Position numbers and translations under genes: made by a program. Below, piece after piece: positions 8,364 to 17,735 of a stretch of DNA of 48,130 nt. Each line of letters opens with the position of its first letter. Within the stretch, counting starts at the first letter, position 1. Origin of the DNA: Bacteroidota bacterium (lineage in GTDB: Bacteria; Bacteroidota; JABWAT01). The stretch lies in assembly GCA_017303995.1 (NCBI GenBank), contig JAFLBE010000033.1, positions 1 to 48,130 of the forward strand, given 5' to 3'. Below the pieces are notes generated by a model. The model was not told the origin of the DNA and searched no databases. It worked only from the letters and a program-made list of their open reading frames with translations.

Positions 8364-11300
8364 ATGAAACAAAAAGAACTCTATCTCAAAGATATTTACC
8401 GACCCATCGAAGGTGTAATAAAAGCCAATGATGAAAGACATCTTTTACAGGAGTTGGAAGAATATGTTCTTACCAATGAACTGTTAGGCATTTCAAACAG
8501 AAATAAGATGTTGCCTGGTTTGTTTGAGGAGTTGACCAAAAACAATTTCAACAGCAGTATTTGGATTTCTGGCTATTTCGGTTCCGGTAAGTCCCACTTA
8601 CTCAAAATGCTTTCTTTAGTGTTGGAGAACAAAGAAATCAACGGAGTGAAGTGTGCTGATATTTTCGCTAAAAAAGCTTCGGACGATTTTGAGCTTGAAA
8701 GGAACATCAGGAAGGTAGCCACAATTCCGACCCAATCGATCCTATTTAATATTGCAGCAAAATCGGATGGTATAACAAGCCTTGGCTCTTCAATTGATCC
8801 TGTGCTGAGTATTTTTCTAAAGGTGTTTAATGAATTGTTAGGTTACGATCCGCTGAATCCGGAAATAGCTGAAGTTGAAAGACACCTTGCAAGTATTCAA
8901 AAATATGATTTCTTTAAAAGTGAATATCAGAAACGATTCAATAAAAGCTGGGAAAAGGGAAGAGAAGCCATTTTCTTAAACCAGCATGAACTTTCTGAGA
9001 TTTATGCTGAGATAAAATCAATAAGTACTGAAGAAGCCAATAGATTTATTGATAATGTGATAAACAACTACAAGCTGGACATTGAAGGTTTTGGAGAATT
9101 GGTTACCAAGTACATCCGGTCAAATCAACCGGGATTCCGTCTTGTGTTTTGTGTTGATGAAGTAGGTCAATTCATTGCAGAAAATGTTCGGTTAATGTTA
9201 AGCCTCCAAACCATTGCTGAAACACTCTCTTTTAAAACACAGGGACAATCGTTCCTGATAGTAACTTCACAGAATGACTTAAATGCAACCATTGGTGATC
9301 TGAATGCGAGACAGGCTCATGATTTTTCACGAATTCAGGGCCGTTTTGCTATTAAACTTCCACTTACAAGCGCAAATGCTGATGAAGTCATTCAAAAACG
9401 GTTGCTGCTTAAAAATGACGATTCAAATCAGCTGCTTTCAGACTTTTATTTGAAAGAAAAGAATAATGTAAAAACCCTGTTAAGGTTCAGTGATGGTTCA
9501 AGAGATTATCAAACCTACAGAGATAAAGAACATTTTGTAAATACCTATCCGTTTATTCCTTATCAGTTTGATTTATTCCAGGCTGCTATAAAGGCTCTTT
9601 CTGATCACAATGCATTTATTGGAAGCCAGCAATCTGTGGGTGAACGTTCAATGCTGGGCGTATTTCAACAGGTTGCGAAAACGTATGCAGAAAAGGACAT
9701 TTACAGCATTGTTTCATTTTCACGGATGTATGAAGGAATCCGGGATGTATTGCAGAGCAACATTCAAAGTGATATTCTGCAGGCAGACAAAAGTATAGAT
9801 TCAGAGCTTGCCAAAGATGTATTAAAGGCTCTTTTTTTAGTTAAATATGTTAAAGGTTTTCACGCCAGTTCCGGAAATATATCAATTCTTCTGTTACCAA
9901 AATTTGATGTTGATCTGGCAGTTTTTCACAAGCAGATTCAGGAAGCTTTAAACTTATTGGAAAGCCAAACTTACATTCAGCGCTCAGCCGGTGACCTGTA
10001 TGAATACCTTACCAATCAGGAAAAAGATGTCGAAAATGAAATCAAAAGTACTGATATCGACCCAACTGCTCCTGGAGAATTACTCTCAGGCTATTTGTTT
10101 GATGAAATAATCCGTGATTCAAAGGTTAGGTTGGAAACAAACAATCAACCTTACGAGTTTGGGAAAAAACTGGATGATAATTTGATTGGTCGCGACAAAG
10201 ATTTTTATGTCAATTTTATTACTCCATTAAATGCCAATTCAATTTCTACAGCAAACATCAATATGTGGTCTGCAGGAAGACCGACCGACCTGATTATTTT
10301 TTTAACTGAAGACAAAAGACTTTTCGATGAATTGCGATTGATAAAGAAAACTGAAAAATATATTCAAACAACCAATTCACCTTCTTTGGATGCCACAAGG
10401 CAACGCATCCTTTCAGAAAGGGCTCAGCAGAATCTTGATCGGAAAAGAGCAGTTCTCAACCAACTGAAGGAAAGTATTGGTGATGCCAAAATGTACCTGA
10501 ATGGCTCTGAACTAACAGATATTGGCAGTAAAGATCCAAAAACAAAAATTACTCAGGGTGTTCAGCAGTTAATCAAAACCATTTATACCAACCTGAAAAT
10601 GCTTACGATTGATTTTACTGAAACTCATTTGCAGAAAATTGTTCAAACCCAGGACGATGTATTGTTTAAAGATACTCTTCATGAAATTGAAGTGGAGGTT
10701 TTGAACCGGATCCAGCGAAACAAAGCCGGCCATGAAAGAACGACCATTAAAAATTTGATTGATAACTTCTATTCAAGACCCTACGGATGGTATCAAACTG
10801 CGGTATTATGCATTGTTGCTAAACTTTACAAACGAAATAAAATAAGTTTAAAACAAGATGGCAACAATCTTGATGACAGGGCTGTTTTGGAAGCTCTCCA
10901 AAAAAATAACCAGTATGGCAATACCATTGTTGAACTTGAAGAGGAAATACAGAATACTCAGATTCAGAAACTGAAAAACTTCTATCAGGATTATTTTAAC
11001 GAACCCAATCTTGGCAATGAGCCAAAAGAAATATCCCGGCTATTTAAAATGCGTCTGGAAAGGGAGGTTAAAGATGTTACAGAAATGTATATGCAACGAA
11101 GCCGGTTTAAGTTTCTTGAGAATCTTGGTGAACCCCTAAACAGGTTACGACTTGTCGCAGAAAAAGAACATCCGTACTTCTTTACTGCATTTGATCAGTA
11201 CAGTGATGATTTGCTGGATGACAAAGAGGGAATCCTGGAAGCCGTAAAAAAGTTCATGAACGGAAATCAAAAATCTATTTTTGAAAATGTGTTATACTAC

Positions 11301-11885
11301 CTTGAAAGTAATAAAGCCAACTTTGAATATATAGGTACAGAAAGTCTCGAAACTTTGTACCTGGTTGCCCAAAGTACAGTACCCTATCAGGGGTCAATTA
11401 TGCAGGATGCCAAAACTGCCCTGGATAGCATCCAGAAAGAAATAACGGATCAACAAAAAGTTGAACGTGAGCAAGCCACCGAAACGATAGTTGAATTCAT
11501 ATCGAAATTAAAATCGTTTGAAGACTTTGATAGACTTGATGCCAGGCAAAAAGAAGAAATCGTTCTCCCTTTCACAAGGGTAATAAAGGAAATTGAGCTG
11601 GAACGATATATTGGCAATATAAAAACCAAGGTCAATTTTGTCATAACAGATTTATACCAGAAACAAATTGAGGTGATGAGCCAATGGGCAAATCCCCAAA
11701 AACCTGAAGAGCCAGGGAAACATGATCTTCCAAAACCCAAAGTGCTTTTTGTAAGGAAGGATACGGTAAAAATATATTTTAAAAAACCGGCTCTTGAAAA
11801 CCAAAAAGATGTTGAAGACTACCTTGATTTGTTGAAAAAAGAATATTTGAAAATAATCAATGAAAACAAACGAATATCATTATAA
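8364..11885 (+). CDS. brxC: BREX ATPase BrxC
   Basis: A large P-loop ATPase of about 1170 residues, the usual BrxC size. Walker A is YFGSGKSH (residues 71-78); FCVDEVGQF near 255 is the Walker B, and SFLIVTSQNDL follows as sensor-like strand. The rest is mostly helical with coiled-coil stretches. BrxC belongs to the STAND/ORC-like branch of AAA+ ATPases and is essential for BREX immunity and host methylation in studied systems. I chose ATG 8364 (MKQKELYLKDIYRP), one base after the brxB stop; ATG 8346, inside brxB, would add six residues. Confidence 0.92.
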   Translation: MKQKELYLKDIYRPIEGVIKANDERHLLQELEEYVLTNELLGISNRNKMLPGLFEELTKNNFNSSIWISGYFGSGKSHLLKMLSLVLENKEINGVKCADIFAKKASDDFELERNIRKVATIPTQSILFNIAAKSDGITSLGSSIDPVLSIFLKVFNELLGYDPLNPEIAEVERHLASIQKYDFFKSEYQKRFNKSWEKGREAIFLNQHELSEIYAEIKSISTEEANRFIDNVINNYKLDIEGFGELVTKYIRSNQPGFRLVFCVDEVGQFIAENVRLMLSLQTIAETLSFKTQGQSFLIVTSQNDLNATIGDLNARQAHDFSRIQGRFAIKLPLTSANADEVIQKRLLLKNDDSNQLLSDFYLKEKNNVKTLLRFSDGSRDYQTYRDKEHFVNTYPFIPYQFDLFQAAIKALSDHNAFIGSQQSVGERSMLGVFQQVAKTYAEKDIYSIVSFSRMYEGIRDVLQSNIQSDILQADKSIDSELAKDVLKALFLVKYVKGFHASSGNISILLLPKFDVDLAVFHKQIQEALNLLESQTYIQRSAGDLYEYLTNQEKDVENEIKSTDIDPTAPGELLSGYLFDEIIRDSKVRLETNNQPYEFGKKLDDNLIGRDKDFYVNFITPLNANSISTANINMWSAGRPTDLIIFLTEDKRLFDELRLIKKTEKYIQTTNSPSLDATRQRILSERAQQNLDRKRAVLNQLKESIGDAKMYLNGSELTDIGSKDPKTKITQGVQQLIKTIYTNLKMLTIDFTETHLQKIVQTQDDVLFKDTLHEIEVEVLNRIQRNKAGHERTTIKNLIDNFYSRPYGWYQTAVLCIVAKLYKRNKISLKQDGNNLDDRAVLEALQKNNQYGNTIVELEEEIQNTQIQKLKNFYQDYFNEPNLGNEPKEISRLFKMRLEREVKDVTEMYMQRSRFKFLENLGEPLNRLRLVAEKEHPYFFTAFDQYSDDLLDDKEGILEAVKKFMNGNQKSIFENVLYYLESNKANFEYIGTESLETLYLVAQSTVPYQGSIMQDAKTALDSIQKEITDQQKVEREQATETIVEFISKLKSFEDFDRLDARQKEEIVLPFTRVIKEIELERYIGNIKTKVNFVITDLYQKQIEVMSQWANPQKPEEPGKHDLPKPKVLFVRKDTVKIYFKKPALENQKDVEDYLDLLKKEYLKIINENKRISL

Positions 11886-11886
11886 T

Positions 11887-13167
11887 ATGAAAAAGATAAT
11901 ACTCAGAAATTACCGCTGTTTTGAAAATCTTCCTCTGGAATTTTCAAATAAAGTTAACCTTTTGATTGGGGATAATGCCAGTGGTAAAACAACCATAATC
12001 AGAGCCATAAGTACTGCACTAAGCTCTTTTTTTGCAGGGTTCAGTGATGAAAACACACGTTTCACTGGCCTCGAAAAGGAAGATTTCAGAATAGTACGTG
12101 CTGAAGAATCATTGGCTAACGAATCACCCATTCATGTGAATTTTGAATGGCTTGGCAAAAAGGGTGAATTAGTTCTCAACTCGGCAAAAGGAAGAACATT
12201 ACAAGATCCTTTAAAAGAACTAAAAAAGCTCGGTTCAGAATTGTATAAAGGCATGTTTCAAGAAGGCAAGCAAATTAAAGCTCTTCCTATGTTTACAAGC
12301 TTTTCAACTGCTGATATTCACAAACCCAGAAGATTTGGAAGCGAAATTTTCAAGAAGTACGAACATAAGCCATCTTTTGGCTACTTCGAATGTTTTCAAG
12401 GGGATGGTTTTATGAAGTATTGGACTCTCCGTTTATTGGTTTTACGTGAAGGCAGAACCGGTGAACTGGAGGTTGAAGGTGTATTGAATTCCCTGAAGAA
12501 AGCGCTTGGACCTGAAGGTTGTAACATTGTTACAGATGTAGCGATCCGACCTATTCAAGGAAAGATTTATTACATATTATCAGATAACAGGGAAACGGAT
12601 ACCGATAATTTATCAGATGGATACAGAAGGCTCATTAATATAGTACTTGACCTCGCATTCCGTTGTATGCTTTTGAACAAGGGTATTTATGGTTTGGAGG
12701 CTTGTGCAAAAACAGAGGGTACCGTTTTAATTGATGAAATAGATCTTCACTTACACCCGACTCTTCAAGCAGTTGTAATGAAAGGGCTTCAACATGCATT
12801 TCCTAAACTCCAATTCATTATTACCTCTCATGCACCAATGATTATGACGGGTATTCCAATGGATGATAACAATAAAATTATTAAACTCGGATATAATAAA
12901 GAAAAGGGCTATTCTGCCAAAGAAATTGAAACATATGGTCTGGATGCTTCAACAATCATACAGGCTGTTTTGGGAGTTACGCCTCGTTCTCAGGATGTGG
13001 AAAACAGGTTAAAGACACTTTTTGCATTTATCGATAATGAACAATATGAAAACGCAATTGTAAAGTTGAAAGAAATGCGTTCCGAATTTGGTAACTACCT
13101 GCCTGAGTTAGCAAAAGCTGAAGCAATGTTGAACTTTTTAACTGATAAGCCCAATGATTCAAATTAA
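11887..13167 (+). CDS. PtuA-like SMC/ABC-type ATPase (Septu-like pair, part 1)
   Basis: 426 residues. Walker A GDNASGKT at 28-35 in the context IILRNYRCFENL...NLLIGDN, the N-terminal style of RecF/OLD-type ATPases; signature-like LSDGYRRL near 245; Walker B TVLIDEIDLHLHP near 280 and a His switch in ITSHAP. The next gene is an HNH nuclease overlapping by 14 bp, so the pair has the make-up of the Septu system (PtuA ATPase, PtuB nuclease), also used as effector in some retrons. It is embedded in the BREX operon with 1 bp to brxC. A frame nine codons longer starts at 11860 but would overlap brxC. Confidence 0.8.
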   Translation: MKKIILRNYRCFENLPLEFSNKVNLLIGDNASGKTTIIRAISTALSSFFAGFSDENTRFTGLEKEDFRIVRAEESLANESPIHVNFEWLGKKGELVLNSAKGRTLQDPLKELKKLGSELYKGMFQEGKQIKALPMFTSFSTADIHKPRRFGSEIFKKYEHKPSFGYFECFQGDGFMKYWTLRLLVLREGRTGELEVEGVLNSLKKALGPEGCNIVTDVAIRPIQGKIYYILSDNRETDTDNLSDGYRRLINIVLDLAFRCMLLNKGIYGLEACAKTEGTVLIDEIDLHLHPTLQAVVMKGLQHAFPKLQFIITSHAPMIMTGIPMDDNNKIIKLGYNKEKGYSAKEIETYGLDASTIIQAVLGVTPRSQDVENRLKTLFAFIDNEQYENAIVKLKEMRSEFGNYLPELAKAEAMLNFLTDKPNDSN

Positions 13168-13765
13168 AAAAAGATTGGAACCGGTTGAGTGGACAGCTAA
13201 AAAGGCAACACCTGGTTTTACCGAATATGAAGCAATAACTGAACTTCGAGAAGCCTTACTGGAAGAACAAGGATATATCTGTGCTTATTGCATGAGAAGA
13301 ATCCCTGCGAAGGATGTGAAAGTAGATGCGACATCTAAGATTGAACATATAAAATCGCAGGAAAGCAGGCCAGATTTACAATTAAGCTATGCTAATATGG
13401 CTATTTGCTGTCCGGGTAACCTGAACGATGAGGCGCATTGCGATAAATCAAAAGGTGGCAATAATGTTAGCTTCAATTTGCATACGGCTGCTTTACAACA
13501 ATCTATTACCTATACATCTTTTGATGGCTCTATTAGTTCCACCAATACAACCTGGAACAATGAGATGAACGATTTGCTCAATCTTAATCATGAGCTGTTA
13601 AAGGCGAATAGAAAAGAAGCGCTATCGGGCATAATAGAAATTCTGAACGCTGTTGGATGGTCCAAACATACAATTAATACTAAATTGAATCTGTGGAGAC
13701 AACGGAATACAGAAGGAAAGTATTATCAGTTCTGTGGAATCATCATTTGGTACCTTGAAAAATAA
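13154..13765 (+). CDS. PtuB-like HNH endonuclease (Septu-like pair, part 2)
   Basis: 203 residues of the TIGR02646/retron-type HNH family. The zinc-knuckle Cys pair CAYC (about 45-48), the catalytic IEHIKSQ (His about 70) and the second pair around CCPGNLNDEAHCDKSKGG are visible, in the order typical of this family. The start overlaps the ATPase gene, suggesting translational coupling and equal expression. Known homologues cut DNA or tRNA when released by their ATPase partner; the target here is unknown. Confidence 0.82.
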   Translation: MIQIKKRLEPVEWTAKKATPGFTEYEAITELREALLEEQGYICAYCMRRIPAKDVKVDATSKIEHIKSQESRPDLQLSYANMAICCPGNLNDEAHCDKSKGGNNVSFNLHTAALQQSITYTSFDGSISSTNTTWNNEMNDLLNLNHELLKANRKEALSGIIEILNAVGWSKHTINTKLNLWRQRNTEGKYYQFCGIIIWYLEK

Positions 13766-13776
13766 TTAAGAGTAGC

Positions 13777-16700
13777 ATGAACACCAACAACTTAAAACGA
13801 TTTGCTAAAGAAGCCCGAATTAAATTACTCGATCAGGTGGGTCGTAAGCTGGAGTTTGTTTTAACTCACGATACAGCAGAGTTGCGGGGTAAACAGAAAG
13901 AAGTAGAGCAACTCAAAAAGAAAATAACGGAGCACACCAAAGAACAAGTGGTTGAAATGGTGGCTTACACCTGGTTTAACCGCTTGATGGCGTTGCGTTT
14001 TATGGATGCAAATGGGTACACGATACCCAAAGTTGTTACCCCATTACCCGGGATGACCAACCCTGAGGTTTTACAAAATGCTTTGGCTGGTAACATAGAG
14101 CCCGAATTGAAACTCGACCGCCAACGGCTCAATGATTTACTTGACGGTAAAACTGCTGCCACAGATGCCCATACCCAAGCCTACAAAATGTTGTTGGTTG
14201 CTTCCTGTAACCAATGGCACACTGCAATGCCGTTTATGTTTGAACGGATCAGTGATTATTCAGAATTGTTATTACCAGATGATCTGCTTAGTGATTATAG
14301 TATTGTAGCCGATATTCGAAATGGGATGAGCGATGAAGACTGCCAGCAGGAAGAGTTAATTGGCTGGCTATACCAGTTTTACATCTCTGATAAAAAAGAT
14401 GACGTTTTCGATAAGCTGAAAAAGAATATTAAAATTACAGCTGAAAACATACCTGCAGCTACCCAGCTTTTCACGCCACGCTGGATTGTACGCTATATGG
14501 TTGAAAATACATTGGGAAAACTCTGGCTTACTTTAAAACCCAACAGCAAATTGCGCGACCACATGCCTTATTATATAGAAGCACCTGAAGGCAACACGCC
14601 AGCCCCGGTACCTGAAGATCTTCTGACAACGAACAACAACCAACTGGCAACTAAACTTACTTTTCTTGACCCTTGCCAGGGCAGCGGACACGTCTTGGTA
14701 TATGCATTTGACCTTTACACTAAGATCTATGAAGAAGAAGGCTACAATACTAATGAAATACCGGCACTTATTCTGACGCACAATCTTTTTGGTATCGATA
14801 TTGATGAACGGGCAGCACAGTTAGCTGCCTTTGCTCTGACCATGAAAGCCCGCAGCTATTACCCCCGCTTTTTACGAAAACCAGTGCAACCACATGTTAT
14901 TGCCCTGGAAAACGTAAATGAAGAAACCATTAAACAAACGGTGAAATTACCGGTTACGGTAAAGGGTAAGGTGAAATTCAGATATGAGGATTTAAGTCTG
15001 AATTTGCTTACACAGGCAGACAATTTTGGATCCCTGATTCAGATTGAACCGGATGAAGCGAAAGTTATTCAAATACAGGAAGGCAGCATCTGGCAGGAGC
15101 AACAACAGAAATTGAAAGACCAATCTGAATATCTGAGCAGACAATATCATTGTGTGGTGACGAATCCTCCATACTTGGGGCAAAAAGGAATGAATTCTTT
15201 GCTGAAGGTTTTTATTGAAAAAGAATATTTGAAAAGCAAGTATGATTTGATGGCCTGTTTTATGGAAAGATGCCTTGAATTTAATTCTATAAATGGTAAG
15301 TCGGCTCTTATAAACCAGCATAGCTGGATGTTTTTAAGTAGTTATGACGAATTAAGACTGCAATTTATTCGGAATGTTCAATTTGAAAACATGCTCCACC
15401 TGGGATCAAGAACATTTCCAGAAATTGGAGGTGAAGTTGTTCAAAATACGGCATTTACTTTTTGCAAATGTATGCCTCATATGAATTGTAAATTCATACG
15501 ATTGACTGATTTTGGGAATTCACAGATTAAGGACGATAAAACGAAACTCGCGATTCAAGATAATAATTGTAGTTGGTTTTTTACTGCAAATCAATATGAT
15601 TTTGGAAAAATTCCAGGGAGTCCTTTTGGTTATTGGATTAGCAAAACAACAATAAACAATTTTACAACAGGTAAAAGCTTAGGAGAAATAGCTGATCCAA
15701 GATTGGGAATGTCCACCAACGATAATGGTAGATTTCTACGTTTTTGGCATGAGGTCAATAAAAATAATATTTCATACAATTCAATTTCATTAGAAGCTGC
15801 TAAAAACTCAAACTGTAAATGGTTTCCTTATAATAAAGGTGGAGGGTTTAAAAAGTGGTATGGGAATTTTGAAAATGTTATCAATTATGAAAATGACGGC
15901 AAAGAGGTCAAAGAATATGCAGCTTACCTTTATAAATCATTTTCAAGAACAGTCAAAAATATACCCTATTTTTTTAGAGGCGGCTTAACATGGTCTCTTA
16001 TTTGTTCTGGTAAATTCACTTGTCGGAAATTAGATGATGGTTTTGTAATTGGTGATGCAGGACCAACTTGTTACCCCAAAACTTCTGACTATTTGTATGT
16101 ACTGGGCTTACTAAATACTAAACCTGCGGATGAAATATTAAAACTATTAAATCCGACAATGAATTATAGTCCTGGAGTTTTAAAACTATTTCCAGTTATT
16201 TCAATAAATGAGATGAATGTAATAGATGGAATTGTTGAAATTGCCTTGGCAATTTCAAAAGAGGACTGGTTCAGTAGAGAAACATCATGGGATTTCACAA
16301 AAAATGAGATTATTAAGCAAAAAGAGGAAGAAATAGCATCAGCATTTAAAAAGTATTCAAATGATTGGTCCGAAAAATTTATTATTCTACATATAAAGGA
16401 AGAAGAACTCAACAAACAATTTATCGAAATATACGGTTTAGAGAATGAATTAACACCAAATGTCCCATTAGAAGAAATAACGATTCTTCAGGAAGAATCA
16501 AAGATTGTCAAAGGTGAATTATTTATAGACCCTATCCCTGTATTATTGCAACTGTTGAGCTATTCTGTCGGCTGTTTATTTGGTCGCTACAGCCTTGACA
16601 AACCCGGTCTAATCTTAGCCAACCAAGGCGAAACTTTACAAGAATTCCTAAAGCAAGTTCCTAACCCCTCTTTCATGCCCGATGATGACAATATTATCCC

Positions 16701-17268
16701 GGTATTGGAGGGAGAATGGTTTACCGATGATATTGTAGGGAGATTCAAAGTATTCTTAAAGGCAGCTTTTAGTGAGGAGCATTTTGAAGAAAACCTCAAC
16801 TACATCGAAGATACAATTGGCAAAGACATTAGAAGGTACTTTGTAAAAGACTTTTATTATGACCACATCAAGCGGTATAAAAAGCGCCCTATTTACTGGA
16901 TGTTCAGCAGTCCCAAAGGTCATTTCAAAGCGCTCATATACATGCACCGTTACCAACCTGATTTGTGCAGCAAACTGCTCAATGATTACCTGCAAGCATT
17001 CATCAGTAAACTCGAAGCTGCAAAGCAAACCCAAACCATGCTGAGTTTGCGGGAAGATATTTCTGTCCGTGAAAAAACGTTGGCTATTAAAGAGATCGAT
17101 AAGTTTGAAGCCATGATCAAGGATTGCCGTGAATATGAAAAAACATTGTTCACTATTGCCACTCAAAAAATTACTATTGATCTGGATGATGGGGTAAAAG
17201 TGAACTACCAGAAATTTAAAGAAGTGGTAGTGCCTATTAAAGGTTTGGAAAAAGACGAGGAAGAATAG
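13777..17268 (+). CDS. pglX: BREX-1 adenine-specific methyltransferase PglX
   Basis: 1163 residues, matching BREX type 1 PglX. The N-terminal helical part has TPRWIVRYMVENTLGKLW (about 230-250); motif I is LDPCQGSGH (about 299), motif IV is NPPY in CVVTNPPYLGQKG (about 465), so this is an N6-adenine methyltransferase of the gamma class. The downstream half (about 500-900) should be the target-recognition region, and the last 150 residues are charged and helical. It marks host DNA at an asymmetric site so that BREX spares it. Gap to the HNH gene is 11 bp. Confidence 0.93.
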   Translation: MNTNNLKRFAKEARIKLLDQVGRKLEFVLTHDTAELRGKQKEVEQLKKKITEHTKEQVVEMVAYTWFNRLMALRFMDANGYTIPKVVTPLPGMTNPEVLQNALAGNIEPELKLDRQRLNDLLDGKTAATDAHTQAYKMLLVASCNQWHTAMPFMFERISDYSELLLPDDLLSDYSIVADIRNGMSDEDCQQEELIGWLYQFYISDKKDDVFDKLKKNIKITAENIPAATQLFTPRWIVRYMVENTLGKLWLTLKPNSKLRDHMPYYIEAPEGNTPAPVPEDLLTTNNNQLATKLTFLDPCQGSGHVLVYAFDLYTKIYEEEGYNTNEIPALILTHNLFGIDIDERAAQLAAFALTMKARSYYPRFLRKPVQPHVIALENVNEETIKQTVKLPVTVKGKVKFRYEDLSLNLLTQADNFGSLIQIEPDEAKVIQIQEGSIWQEQQQKLKDQSEYLSRQYHCVVTNPPYLGQKGMNSLLKVFIEKEYLKSKYDLMACFMERCLEFNSINGKSALINQHSWMFLSSYDELRLQFIRNVQFENMLHLGSRTFPEIGGEVVQNTAFTFCKCMPHMNCKFIRLTDFGNSQIKDDKTKLAIQDNNCSWFFTANQYDFGKIPGSPFGYWISKTTINNFTTGKSLGEIADPRLGMSTNDNGRFLRFWHEVNKNNISYNSISLEAAKNSNCKWFPYNKGGGFKKWYGNFENVINYENDGKEVKEYAAYLYKSFSRTVKNIPYFFRGGLTWSLICSGKFTCRKLDDGFVIGDAGPTCYPKTSDYLYVLGLLNTKPADEILKLLNPTMNYSPGVLKLFPVISINEMNVIDGIVEIALAISKEDWFSRETSWDFTKNEIIKQKEEEIASAFKKYSNDWSEKFIILHIKEEELNKQFIEIYGLENELTPNVPLEEITILQEESKIVKGELFIDPIPVLLQLLSYSVGCLFGRYSLDKPGLILANQGETLQEFLKQVPNPSFMPDDDNIIPVLEGEWFTDDIVGRFKVFLKAAFSEEHFEENLNYIEDTIGKDIRRYFVKDFYYDHIKRYKKRPIYWMFSSPKGHFKALIYMHRYQPDLCSKLLNDYLQAFISKLEAAKQTQTMLSLREDISVREKTLAIKEIDKFEAMIKDCREYEKTLFTIATQKITIDLDDGVKVNYQKFKEVVVPIKGLEKDEEE

Positions 17269-17301
17269 TTGGTGGTTGATGGTTGTTGGTTGTTGGTCGG
17301 T
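17268..17301. repeat. Left low-complexity arm (GGTTGTTGGTTG type)
   Basis: A GTTG-rich tract directly after the pglX stop. Its reverse complement resembles the tract at 17686-17722, so the two form loose inverted arms around the four-helix-bundle gene. Confidence 0.6.
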
Positions 17302-17328
17302 AGGAAATACAGCAAGAGAAAACTAAAA

Positions 17329-17685
17329 ATGAAAAATTACACTGATTTGGATGTTTGGATAAAGGCAAGAGAACTTGCTTCGCTTTGCTATGATTTAACT
17401 AAATCATTTCCTAAAGAAGAGTTGTATGGATTAACTTCTCAATTGAGGCGGTCTGCAGTTTCCATTCCTTCAAACATTGCTGAGGGATGCGGAAGAAGTA
17501 CTTCAAAAGATACCATTCAGTTTCTTTTTATAGCCAGAGGTTCTGCTTATGAATTGGAAACTCAGTTTTATGTTTCCTTCGATTTGAGATACATTTCAGA
17601 CGATCAGCTTAAATCAGTCCTTGAAAAAATCACCGAATGTAAAAAGTTACTCAACGGTTTCATCAATTATTACCAAACCCTATAA
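17329..17685 (+). CDS. Four-helix bundle protein (S23/23S-IVS type)
   Basis: 118 residues of the four-helix-bundle family first known from intervening sequences in 23S rRNA: opening YTDLDVWIKARELA, then LTSQLRRSAVSIPSNIAEG, the family's most conserved segment, and a closing Tyr/Leu helix. Function is not known; relatives bind nucleic acid. It is not a BREX core gene. The flanking inverted GTTG/CAAC tracts recall the paired ends of 23S IVS elements. The start ATG 17329 is favoured because the longer frame would translate the repeat. Confidence 0.85.
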   Translation: MKNYTDLDVWIKARELASLCYDLTKSFPKEELYGLTSQLRRSAVSIPSNIAEGCGRSTSKDTIQFLFIARGSAYELETQFYVSFDLRYISDDQLKSVLEKITECKKLLNGFINYYQTL

Positions 17686-17722
17686 ACGAACAACCATCAA
17701 CGATCAACCATCAACGATCAAC
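17686..17722. repeat. Right low-complexity arm (CAACCATCAACGATCAAC type)
   Basis: Two to three copies of an 18-bp unit, CAACCATCAACGATCAAC, directly after the four-helix-bundle stop, complementary in character to the arm at 17268-17301. Confidence 0.6.
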
Positions 17723-17735
17723 TTACAACTCAATC

